A stretch of 15,646 nt of DNA from AM-1111 sp046302135 (GTDB lineage: Bacteria; Bacteroidota; Bacteroidia; B-17B0; Aurantibacillaceae): assembly GCA_046302135.1 (NCBI GenBank), contig JBKCIQ010000010.1:1-15646 (forward strand), read 5' to 3'. Shown piece after piece: positions 8,467 through 15,646 of the stretch. Under the pieces are notes generated by a model, which worked only from the letters and a program-made list of their open reading frames with translations, ran no database searches and was not told the DNA's origin. The translations under genes were made by a program, and so were the position numbers. How positions within the stretch are numbered: position 1 is the first letter of the stretch; every line of letters begins with the position of its first letter.

Positions 8467-11400
8467 TTTTATTGCCGATCTATCTCCGATATTCACTGAT
8501 ATTTCGTTTTCACATCCGTTTACATCTTTAATTAATATTGAATTGATACCTTCAACAAGCCCATTAACGTTCACATCTAAAATTTCAAATCTTCCACCAT
8601 TAATACTAAATTCATAAAAAGGTGTACCGCCACTAACATTCAAAATTATTTGTGACTTAATGTTTTTTAAGTCGGCAGATAAATCAACTTTAGCATTTAA
8701 AGTGTCCGGTTCGTTTACATCAAGCTCTGTTTTTGCAGAATCTCCTTTAGAATCGACAGCTATCAATTGGTAATGACCTGCTATCATTTCATTGATTTTG
8801 TTTTCATTTCCAATATTCTCCCCATTAAGAATATATTTAATTGGCTGGACACCTCCCTCAATACTCCATGAAACTTCACCATCTTTAGATCCTTTACATG
8901 AAGGTGTTTTTACTTTCAAGCCATAAAATTTAAACGAATTATTATTACTTGAATTTCCAACTTGATTAATTGGAGAAGGACAACTTATGTTAATTGAATT
9001 ATTAGCTGGCGCATTTCCACAACCGGTTGAAGCCTGGCAACTGATCGATCCGGAAGTAAAACCAGACAAGTACTTTACGCTTAAGCTAGAAGTTCCCTGC
9101 CCTCCAGTTATTTGCATTAAAGCAGGATTAGAAACGGACCAAATGTAATTACTAACACCGGAAATTGGGGTTGTAGAATAGGTTACAGAGCTAGTTGATC
9201 CTACGTATTGACAAACATTTGTAACTCCACTTATGTTATTTGTTGATAAAGGTACTTTAGAAACCGTATAATAAGTGTATGGACTAGAACCGCAAGGTGT
9301 TACCGCCATACAACTTATATTACCAGAAATAAAAGTTGAATTAAAAGTTACTGTTATTGTTGCAGTGTTTTGACCTGATATTATGTTCATTCCGTTAACC
9401 TGACCCCAGAAATATGATGTTGCACCTGGCACAGCACTAACACTATATGTGGTTGTTAATCCAGTTCCTGCCAGATTACAAACAACCTGTTGACCGAAAA
9501 TTTGTGTTGGAGCAGATGCTAAAATATCAATTGGCTTTGATGAAGGTGTCCCACTTCCACAAGAGTTAACAGGAGTAACCGTTATGTTACCAGGTAAAAA
9601 TCCTACACCAAATAAAACATTAATTGAATTAGTTCCTTGACCACTTTGAATTGTTGCTCCTGAAGGAACTGTCCAATTATAACTTGTAACTCCACTTACG
9701 GGGTTAACTGAAAATGTTGTAACATTACCAATACCTATACAAGGACTTCCAAAAATATTTCCTGCATTTGATGGCACTACAAATACATTTATTGAGTTGG
9801 TTGTAGTTCCTGTGCCGCAGTAAGAAGCAACTGAAACAGATAAGACACCGCTCACAAAATTACTTTGGTAAGTTACCTGTATAACGTTAGTACCTTGTCC
9901 CGCTGTAATGGTTGCCCCAAAAGGAACAGACCAGTTATAAGTGCTTGCACCGGGAACAGGGGCAACAGAATAAGAAGTCACAGTTCCTTGTGTGGCATAT
10001 GTACAAACATTAGTTGCTCCGGAGATCTGACCAACCGGGTAAATATTTGTAAGGGATAATCCAAGGTTTGTAGGAGGACTGAAACCACAATAGTTTCCGA
10101 CCACTAAACTTAAATTGCCAGACACGAAGCTTGTAGCAAAACTCATTGTAACAGAATTTGTGCCTTGGCCGCTTATAATAGTTGCACCTGAAGGTGGTGT
10201 CCATGCGTAAGTAATTCCGGTACCACTTACAGGAGCAACTGAATACGTTGCAGTTCCACTACCTAAATATTGACACACATTTGTAGGGCCGGATATTGGT
10301 CCAGAAGGACTAATTGTCTGAGAAGAAACAGTCAAATATGTCATAGGAGATGTTCCACACTGATTACCTGCCTGAACCGCTATGTTGCCTGAAATAAAAT
10401 TTGAATTGAATAGAATATTTGCTGTATTATTTAATTGACCACTAACTACAGACGCACCGTTTGGCGCAGTCCAGAAATAATAGGTTGCAGTAGGCACTTG
10501 AGTACATGTAAAGCTAACGCCATTCGGAATCTGACTACCAATACAGAATGGTGTTGTTCCTGTTATTGATGTCGGTTTATCCGGCGACTTTAATAAACTA
10601 ATTGTTGTTGGGTCACTAGTTCCACATTGATTGTCAGCTGTTACCTCGAGTATTCCTCCAGTATAATAAGCACTGAATTTCAGTACCATAGTTGGGCCGC
10701 CTTGACCTGAAAGAATTGTTGTGCCATACGGAACAGTCCAATTGTAGGTAACTCCGGAATAGGCTGGTATTACATTGTAAGTATTGTTTGAAGCTGAACT
10801 ACCACAAACACTTCCTGAAACATTTGGTGGCAGTGGAATTGCTGAGGCAGTTATGGTTTCAGTTACTACAACAGATCCGAATGTAACATTTACAGTGAAT
10901 GTTGCCTGACTAAAACCTGCAAAATATTGAACCTGTAAATCTTTGGTGGTAGTAGGACCAACAATAGCGAAGGTAGAATTAGAAGGAGGTATTATCCATT
11001 GATAAGCGGTTGGACTACCACAAGACGTGTTAGCCGTATATTTTGCGAGTTGCGTGGACATTGGTCCAGGCGGAATATAATCACAAACTATTACAGGACC
11101 AGAAATACTACTGATAGATCCACCTGTTAAACCAACAGTGTACGTTTGATTTTCAATACAACCATTTAAATCAGTTACAGAAACAGAATAAGTTCCATCA
11201 ACTAAACTAGTTTGATCTTCAGCATTTGACGAATTACTCCAATCGTAAGTATAAGGAAGAGTTCCACCTAAAACAGTAATATCTATTTCACCATCATTAT
11301 TGCCACATGTAGCCGGTGTAACAGAAGCGCTAATTGTAATTGGTGAAGGAGCTGTTAAGGTGAATGAAGATGTTTGAGTGCAACCATTTGCATCCGTTAC

Positions 11401-14400
11401 CTGTACAGTTTGAGAGCCTGCAGATAAATTTGAAATATCTTCTGTTGTTTGATTATTTGGAGTCCATATGTAGCTGTATGGTAAGGATCCTCCACTAACC
11501 GAAATATCAATTGATCCAGTGCTACCACCATGACAAAGTGGATTAGTAGGATTACCGGAAATAGACAAACCATTAGGTTGAGAAATTGAAACAGATTGTG
11601 AGATTGTACATCCGTTATTATCAGTTACGGAAACAGTATAATTACCTGCAGACAAACTACCTGAAGAGGCATTAGTAGATCCGTTTGTCCAAAGATAGGT
11701 GTATGGTGAGGTACCACCGCTAGGCGTAACTGTTGCGGAACCATTACTTTGACCATTACATGTTACGCTTTGGGTAGTTACACTTGCCGTTAATAAAGTT
11801 GGTTCAGTAACGCTGATATTAACAGTTGACGTACAGCCAACATTATCAGTTACGGTATATGAATATGTTCCAACCGTTACAGTAAATGTACCTGTACCGG
11901 AGTAAGCAGGAGTACCACCAGTTGCACTTACTGTTATATTAGATGTTCCACCGTTACACAAAATTGGTGTTGCTGTTGCAGTAGCAACAAGTGAAGGGGC
12001 AGTAGTTATAGTTACAATTGTATTATTCACACACCCCTTGGAATCAGTCACAGTTAAAGTATAAGACCCGGCAGGAACATTAATAAGATCTTCAGTAGTT
12101 GCACCATTTGACCAAGAGTAAGAGTAAGAAGGTGTTCCTCCGGAAACAGAAATATCAGCTGAACCTGTACTGCTACCACTACATTGAGCACCTGAAACAC
12201 TAACAATATTAATTGATAGTGGAGCTGGTTGAGTAACGTTAAAGGTTTGGTTCTTTATACATCCTAAGTTATCTACTACACTTAATGTATATAAACCAGA
12301 AGAAACATTTGATATTGAAGATTGACTGCCTCCTCCTGTCCACGAATATGTGTAAGGAGCAACTCCACCATTAACATTAACCGCAACTCCACCATCAGAA
12401 AAACCATTACAAGATACAGGTGTTATTGTTGATGTAAATACAATAGCAGGATTTTGAGTAATAGTTGCAGTTTTAACCAAGGTACAACCATTAGCATCTG
12501 TAATGGTAACAGAGTAACTTCCTGCAGGAACATTTAAAAGATTTTGTGAAGTAGAACCTGTTGACCATAAATATGTTTTTGTTCCTGTGCCTCCGGAAAC
12601 AGTCAAATAAATCATACCGGTTGAAGTTCCAAAACAATTCACATTAACTGTGTTTAATGTAGCAGAAAGTGCTGCAGGTTGGTTAACTGTAAAGGTCGCA
12701 GTACCAGTACAACCATAGGTATCTTTTATTTCAACTGAATATGTACCGCTAACCAACCCAGAAATATCCTCTGTTGTTAAAGTATTAGACCAAGAATAAC
12801 TGTAAGGGGAAACTCCACCTACAGGAGTAATATCTATTGCTCCATTACTTCCACCGTTACAAGAAATTGGTGTTATTGATGCGGTAGCTGTAATTCCTGA
12901 ATTCTGATTCACCACTACTCCAGCGGTATCTGAACAACCATTTGCATCAGTTACAGTATAAGTATATGCGCCTGCACTAACTGTGTACGTTCCAACATTC
13001 GTATATGACGGTATGCCTCCGATAGCAGTAACTGTTAAAGTTGTTGTTCCTCCATTACACAAAATACTTCCAGAAGAAGCAGAGGCAATCAACTGTGTTG
13101 GTTGCGTAATGGAAACAGATAAACTATAAGTACAATTGTTAGCATCCGTAATCGTTAGAGAATAATTTCCGGCAATTAGATTGGAAATATCTTCTGATGT
13201 TGCACTATTGTCCCACAAGTAGCTATATGGAATTGTTCCACCTGAGGTAGTTACATCTATCGCTCCGGTTGAATTTCCATAACATAATACATTCGTTCCT
13301 ACTATACTTGCACTTAGGCCAGCAACAGGTTCTGTGATGTTTACACTAGATGTGGTTGTACATCCGTTCGCATCTGTTACGGTTACTGAGTATGTGCCTG
13401 CTGCAAGTGATGAAAGATCCTGAGTCGTTGCATTGTTATTCCATAAGTAAGTGTATGGAGAAGTTCCACCACTCACTGTAAGATCAACTGATCCCGTTGA
13501 GTTTCCAAAACATAATACGTTGATTTGTGTTGTACTTGCACTAAGGCCAGCAGCAGGTTGGGTGATCGTTACACTAGATGTGGTTGTACATCCGTTTGCA
13601 TCTGTTACGGTTACACTGTATGTTCCGGCTGCAAGGGATGAAAGATCCTGAGTCGTTGCATTGTTATTCCATAAGTAAGTGTATGGAGAAGTTCCACCAC
13701 TCACTGTCAGATCAACTGATCCCGTTGAGTTTCCAAAACACAATACGTTCGTTCCTGCTATACTTGCACTAAGGCCAGCAGCAGGTTGAGTGATCGTTAC
13801 ACTAGATGTGGTTGTACATCCGTTTGCATCTGTTACGGTTACTGAGTATGTGCCTGCTGCAAGTGATGAAAGATCCTGAGTCGTTGCAGTGTTATTCCAT
13901 AAGTAAGTGTATGGAGAAGTTCCACCACTCACTGTAAGATCAACTGATCCCGTTGAGTTTCCATTGCACGCAACATTTACCTGTGTGGTGGAAGCTGAAA
14001 GTCCAGCAGCAGGTTGAGTGATCGTTACACTTGCTGTTGTTGTACATCCGTTCGCATCCGTTACCATTACTGAGTATGTGCCAGCTGCAAGCGAACTGAT
14101 ATCTTCTGTGGTTGCTCCATTACCCCATGCATACGTATACGGTGCGGTGCCTCCACTTGCGCTTAAGTTTGCTGCTCCGGTTGAATTTCCAAAACACAAT
14201 ACATTCGTTCCCACTATACTTGCGCTAAGGCCAGCAGCAGGTTGTGTGATCGTTACACTAGATGTTGTTGTACATCCGTTCGCATCCGTTACCGTTACTG
14301 AGTATGTTCCAGCTGCAAGGGATGAAAGATCCTCAGTCGTTGCATTATTATTCCATAAGTAAGTATATGGAGAAGTTCCACCACTCACTGTCAGATCAAC

Positions 14401-15646
14401 TGATCCAGTTGAGCCACCAAAACAGGATACGTTGATTTGTGTTGTACTTGCACTAAGGCCAGCAGCAGGTTGAGTGATCGTTACACTAGATGTGGTTGTA
14501 CAACCATTTGCATCTGTTACGGTTACACTGTATGTACCAGCAGCAAGGGATGAAAGATCCTGGGTCGTTGCATTGTTATTCCATAAGTAAGTGTATGAAG
14601 AAGTTCCACCACTCACTGTCAGATCAATTGATCCAGTTGAGTTTCCATTGCACGCAACATTTACCTGTGTGGTGGAAGCTGAAAGTGATGAAGGTTGACT
14701 TACTGTGTAGGTTGAAGTTACCAAGCATCCTGAACCGCAAGAAACCGTAACTGTATAAACACCTGAATTTAGTCCTGTAATATTCTGTGTTGTGGCTCCA
14801 TTACTCCATGCAAAGGTGTATGGGGTACTTCCGCCGGATACACTTAAATTAATTACACCATTAGATCCACCGTTGCAACTAACATTAGTTACTGTTCCGC
14901 TAACAGATAGTGCCGGGGTTATCGTAATTGTTCCAGTAGTAGAAGTTGAGCCACAACCACCAGAGAGCGTTATTGTGTAAGTGAATGAACCTGTCTGACT
15001 TGAAGTTCCGCTTATCGTTACTGTATTGTTACTCCATGAACCTGTAATTCCGTTTGGTAGCCCTGTTACCGTTGCACCGCTTGCTCCGGTTGTAGAGTAC
15101 GTAATTACGTTAATTGAATTTGTTATACATGCAGTTTGATTATCAGTTCCATTTGCGGAAGTCAATGAAATAGTGTTATTTGGATTTACTACCATCGCCC
15201 CACTCACTGCCGTTGTTGCACTTCCGCATGTACCACTTACTACCGCGTAGTAATATGTTGTACCCGCTGTGGTTGAAGGTGGAGTAAATGATGCGTTGGT
15301 CTCTCCGCTAATTGCAGTGCCGCCTGTTGTACTTGCACTTGTATTGCTATACCACTGGTATCCTAATCCTACTCCGTTTGCACTTACACTGATCGCTGAG
15401 AAGTTTGAGTTGATACATACTATTTGACTTGCGGTGCTCTGAGATATGATTGCAGTGGCTGGATTTACTACCATCGCCCCACTCACTGCCGTTGTTGCAC
15501 TTCCGCATGTACCACTTACTACCGCGTAGTAATATGTTGTACCCGCTGTGGTTGCATCCGGAGTGTAGCTTGCACTTGTAGCTCCTGATATTGCAGTTCC
15601 GCCGCTAGTACTTGCACTTGTATTGCTATACCACTGATAGCTTAAA
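8206..15646 (-). CDS. Giant SprB-repeat surface adhesin, T9SS cargo (5' end beyond right edge)
   Basis: The frame is open from the right edge (first full codon at 15645-15643) to TAA at 8206-8208, giving at least 2,479 residues; the start and signal peptide are not in the window. The GTG at 15486 is internal. Taking that codon as residue 1, the order is: Ig-like units with period 93 residues (upstream to about 102), an Ig/TIG-like unit (103-193), about 17 SprB repeats (197-1455), 8 PKD-like repeats (about 1459-2168), two degenerate SprB-like modules (2187-2336) and a T9SS type A sorting domain (2341-2426). SprB of Flavobacterium is a mobile gliding adhesin, and related repeat proteins act in attachment. 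This protein is only similar in repeat type, so an adhesin role is inferred and orthology is not claimed. It is rich in Thr, Ser and Gly, with paired Cys in most units. Confidence 0.9.
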   Translation of the reverse strand, partial: LSYQWYSNTSASTSGGTAISGATSASYTPDATTAGTTYYYAVVSGTCGSATTAVSGAMVVNPATAIISQSTASQIVCINSNFSAISVSANGVGLGYQWYSNTSASTTGGTAISGETNASFTPPSTTAGTTYYYAVVSGTCGSATTAVSGAMVVNPNNTISLTSANGTDNQTACITNSINVITYSTTGASGATVTGLPNGITGSWSNNTVTISGTSSQTGSFTYTITLSGGCGSTSTTGTITITPALSVSGTVTNVSCNGGSNGVINLSVSGGSTPYTFAWSNGATTQNITGLNSGVYTVTVSCGSGCLVTSTYTVSQPSSLSASTTQVNVACNGNSTGSIDLTVSGGTSSYTYLWNNNATTQDLSSLAAGTYSVTVTDANGCTTTSSVTITQPAAGLSASTTQINVSCFGGSTGSVDLTVSGGTSPYTYLWNNNATTEDLSSLAAGTYSVTVTDANGCTTTSSVTITQPAAGLSASIVGTNVLCFGNSTGAANLSASGGTAPYTYAWGNGATTEDISSLAAGTYSVMVTDANGCTTTASVTITQPAAGLSASTTQVNVACNGNSTGSVDLTVSGGTSPYTYLWNNTATTQDLSSLAAGTYSVTVTDANGCTTTSSVTITQPAAGLSASIAGTNVLCFGNSTGSVDLTVSGGTSPYTYLWNNNATTQDLSSLAAGTYSVTVTDANGCTTTSSVTITQPAAGLSASTTQINVLCFGNSTGSVDLTVSGGTSPYTYLWNNNATTQDLSSLAAGTYSVTVTDANGCTTTSSVNITEPVAGLSASIVGTNVLCYGNSTGAIDVTTSGGTIPYSYLWDNSATSEDISNLIAGNYSLTITDANNCTYSLSVSITQPTQLIASASSGSILCNGGTTTLTVTAIGGIPSYTNVGTYTVSAGAYTYTVTDANGCSDTAGVVVNQNSGITATASITPISCNGGSNGAIDITPVGGVSPYSYSWSNTLTTEDISGLVSGTYSVEIKDTYGCTGTATFTVNQPAALSATLNTVNVNCFGTSTGMIYLTVSGGTGTKTYLWSTGSTSQNLLNVPAGSYSVTITDANGCTLVKTATITQNPAIVFTSTITPVSCNGFSDGGVAVNVNGGVAPYTYSWTGGGSQSSISNVSSGLYTLSVVDNLGCIKNQTFNVTQPAPLSINIVSVSGAQCSGSSTGSADISVSGGTPSYSYSWSNGATTEDLINVPAGSYTLTVTDSKGCVNNTIVTITTAPSLVATATATPILCNGGTSNITVSATGGTPAYSGTGTFTVTVGTYSYTVTDNVGCTSTVNISVTEPTLLTASVTTQSVTCNGQSNGSATVTPSGGTSPYTYLWTNGSTNASSGSLSAGNYTVSVTDNNGCTISQSVSISQPNGLSISGNPTNPLCHGGSTGSIDISVSGGSLPYSYIWTPNNQTTEDISNLSAGSQTVQVTDANGCTQTSSFTLTAPSPITISASVTPATCGNNDGEIDITVLGGTLPYTYDWSNSSNAEDQTSLVDGTYSVSVTDLNGCIENQTYTVGLTGGSISSISGPVIVCDYIPPGPMSTQLAKYTANTSCGSPTAYQWIIPPSNSTFAIVGPTTTKDLQVQYFAGFSQATFTVNVTFGSVVVTETITASAIPLPPNVSGSVCGSSASNNTYNVIPAYSGVTYNWTVPYGTTILSGQGGPTMVLKFSAYYTGGILEVTADNQCGTSDPTTISLLKSPDKPTSITGTTPFCIGSQIPNGVSFTCTQVPTATYYFWTAPNGASVVSGQLNNTANILFNSNFISGNIAVQAGNQCGTSPMTYLTVSSQTISPSGPISGPTNVCQYLGSGTATYSVAPVSGTGITYAWTPPSGATIISGQGTNSVTMSFATSFVSGNLSLVVGNYCGFSPPTNLGLSLTNIYPVGQISGATNVCTYATQGTVTSYSVAPVPGASTYNWSVPFGATITAGQGTNVIQVTYQSNFVSGVLSVSVASYCGTGTTTNSINVFVVPSNAGNIFGSPCIGIGNVTTFSVNPVSGVTSYNWTVPSGATIQSGQGTNSINVLFGVGFLPGNITVTPVNSCGSGTPSSKPIDILASAPTQIFGQQVVCNLAGTGLTTTYSVSAVPGATSYFWGQVNGMNIISGQNTATITVTFNSTFISGNISCMAVTPCGSSPYTYYTVSKVPLSTNNISGVTNVCQYVGSTSSVTYSTTPISGVSNYIWSVSNPALMQITGGQGTSSLSVKYLSGFTSGSISCQASTGCGNAPANNSINISCPSPINQVGNSSNNNSFKFYGLKVKTPSCKGSKDGEVSWSIEGGVQPIKYILNGENIGNENKINEMIAGHYQLIAVDSKGDSAKTELDVNEPDTLNAKVDLSADLKNIKSQIILNVSGGTPFYEFSINGGRFEILDVNVNGLVEGINSILIKDVNGCENEISVNIGDRSAIKENEILNVYPVPANNEIHVRFNKHNHSDCILQVVSADGKIIYQDKFDNENDIIQSINTSEWPQGTYFVQMIKLDDGSRSVKEIIIQH
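8983..11112 (-). repeat. Eight PKD-like repeats (residues about 1459-2168)
   Basis: Eight units of about 80-95 residues share an opening I-S-G-x-x-x-V-C, a central Y-x-W-x-x-P-x-G-A-x-I-x-S-G-Q-G-T strand-loop, a strand F-x-S-G-N-I-x-V and a closing C-G. Approximate unit boundaries in residues are 1459, 1553, 1636, 1725, 1815, 1905, 1991 and 2079. They are divergent at DNA level, unlike the SprB block. They probably form a rigid stalk between the SprB region and the cell-surface anchor. Confidence 0.8.
11788..11985 (-). repeat. Short (66-residue) SprB unit 14
   Basis: Residues 1168-1233 have the same shortened form as unit 9, again with Cys spacing 41 (1177/1218) and the segment YSGTGTFTVTVGTYSY in place of the W-containing strand. 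It lies five units after unit 9. Confidence 0.8.
12889..13086 (-). repeat. Short (66-residue) SprB unit 9
   Basis: Residues 801-866 keep the LCNGG and TVTDANGC motifs, but the two Cys are only 41 residues apart (810/851) instead of 50. The P-Y-x-Y-x-W strand and the following 'TTEDISxL' segment are replaced by a shorter YTNVGTYTVSAGAYTY stretch. Confidence 0.8.
13312..14679 (-). repeat. Six near-identical 228-nt tandem repeats inside the SprB array
   Basis: Six units of exactly 76 codons each occupy 14452-14679, 14224-14451, 13996-14223, 13768-13995, 13540-13767 and 13312-13539. A seventh, more diverged unit follows (13087-13311). They share long exact DNA stretches (e.g. the gatgaaagatcct to gttattccataagtaagtgt region in several units). 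This indicates recent amplification or homogenisation. The array is a likely site of copy-number change and of assembly error. Confidence 0.92.
15181..15275. repeat. Perfect 95-bp direct repeat, copy 1
   Basis: This segment is identical base for base to 15460-15554, 279 nt away and in the same reading frame. It encodes the second half of the Ig-like unit. Flanking bases differ on both sides (t/c before, a/c after), which defines the limits. Confidence 0.95.
15460..15554. repeat. Perfect 95-bp direct repeat, copy 2
   Basis: This is the second copy of the 95-bp repeat, identical to 15181-15275. The rest of the unit (e.g. 15608 onward versus 15329 onward) also matches in shorter exact runs. Confidence 0.95.

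Larger units (their letters stand above)
11122..14898 (-). repeat. SprB repeat array, about 17 units
   Basis: Units start near each 'x-x-V-x-C-x-G-x-S-x-G' motif and run through SGG-T-x-P-Y-x-Y-x-W, AGTYSVTVTDANGC and ITQP. Most are 75-76 residues (225-228 nt), with two Cys 50 residues apart in the six near-identical units, e.g. 279/329, 355/405, 431/481. The N-terminal units (13312-14679) are near-identical, while later ones diverge strongly at both DNA and protein level. Units 9 and 14 are short. The first unit (197-269) has an extra Cys (C204, C250, C254). Confidence 0.9.
15181..15646 (-). repeat. Ig-like repeat units of 279 nt (93 residues)
   Basis: One complete unit and part of a second show the same order: GYQWYSNTSAS or SYQWYSNTSAS, GGTAISG, TTAGTTYYYAVVSGTCGSA and VSGAMVVNP. 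The offset is exactly 279 nt. The second unit runs off the right edge, so more copies are likely upstream in the gene. Confidence 0.85.

Noticed and set aside
13087..14679. CRISPR-like regular repetition
   Set aside because: The 228-nt units are contiguous, in frame, multiples of three and encode protein repeats. There are no short repeats with unique spacers.
13451..14980. Several + strand open frames of 62-114 codons opposite the SprB array, with similar repeated peptides
   Set aside because: They recur with the 228-nt period and arise from the reverse complement of the repeat codons. They have no family resemblance and lie fully antisense to a clear coding frame.
15484..15486. GTG as start codon of the giant adhesin
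   Set aside because: The frame stays open upstream to the right edge and encodes a further Ig-like unit matching the one downstream, so this GTG is an internal Val codon.

Overview
The window comes from a member of the Bacteroidota (Bacteroidetes), most likely a gliding or environmental lineage of the Flavobacteriia/Chitinophagia type. The evidence is AT-rich DNA and two very large secreted-protein genes ending in type IX secretion (T9SS) type A sorting domains. One of these carries a long array of SprB-type repeats, which are typical of Bacteroidota surface adhesins. No species can be named from the sequence alone.

Left block (positions 2-3314, + strand): four tightly packed genes, probably one operon. 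They are the 3' end of a class I SAM-dependent methyltransferase, a family 2 glycosyltransferase of the dolichyl/polyprenyl-phosphate sugar transferase type, a Kv-beta-like aldo/keto reductase, and a family III (CaiB/BaiF) CoA-transferase. Genes 1/2 overlap by 19 nt and genes 3/4 by 41 nt; 100 nt separate genes 2 and 3. The first two look like surface-glycan or lipid-linked sugar functions. The role of the reductase/CoA-transferase pair is not evident from the window.

Right block (positions 3331-15646, - strand): two giant exported proteins read toward the left block and converge on it with only 16 nt between stop codons. The upstream gene (8206 to the right edge, N-terminus missing, at least 2,479 residues seen) is built from Ig-like units, about 17 SprB repeats and 8 PKD-like repeats, then degenerate SprB-like modules and a T9SS sorting domain. 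Sixty nt downstream lies a complete 1,604-residue protein. It has a signal peptide, two jelly-roll-like domains, a right-handed beta-helix, a proprotein-convertase P-domain without a protease, Ig-like repeats and a T9SS sorting domain. The two genes could be co-transcribed and co-secreted as a surface adhesin pair.

The strongest non-routine signals are in the adhesin gene. Six 228-nt units (13312-14679) are near-identical and mosaic. Two 66-residue short units sit among the 75-76-residue repeats. A perfect 95-bp direct repeat lies near the right edge. No RNA genes, CRISPR, IS elements or integration sites were seen. No stretch longer than 300 nt lacks a gene.
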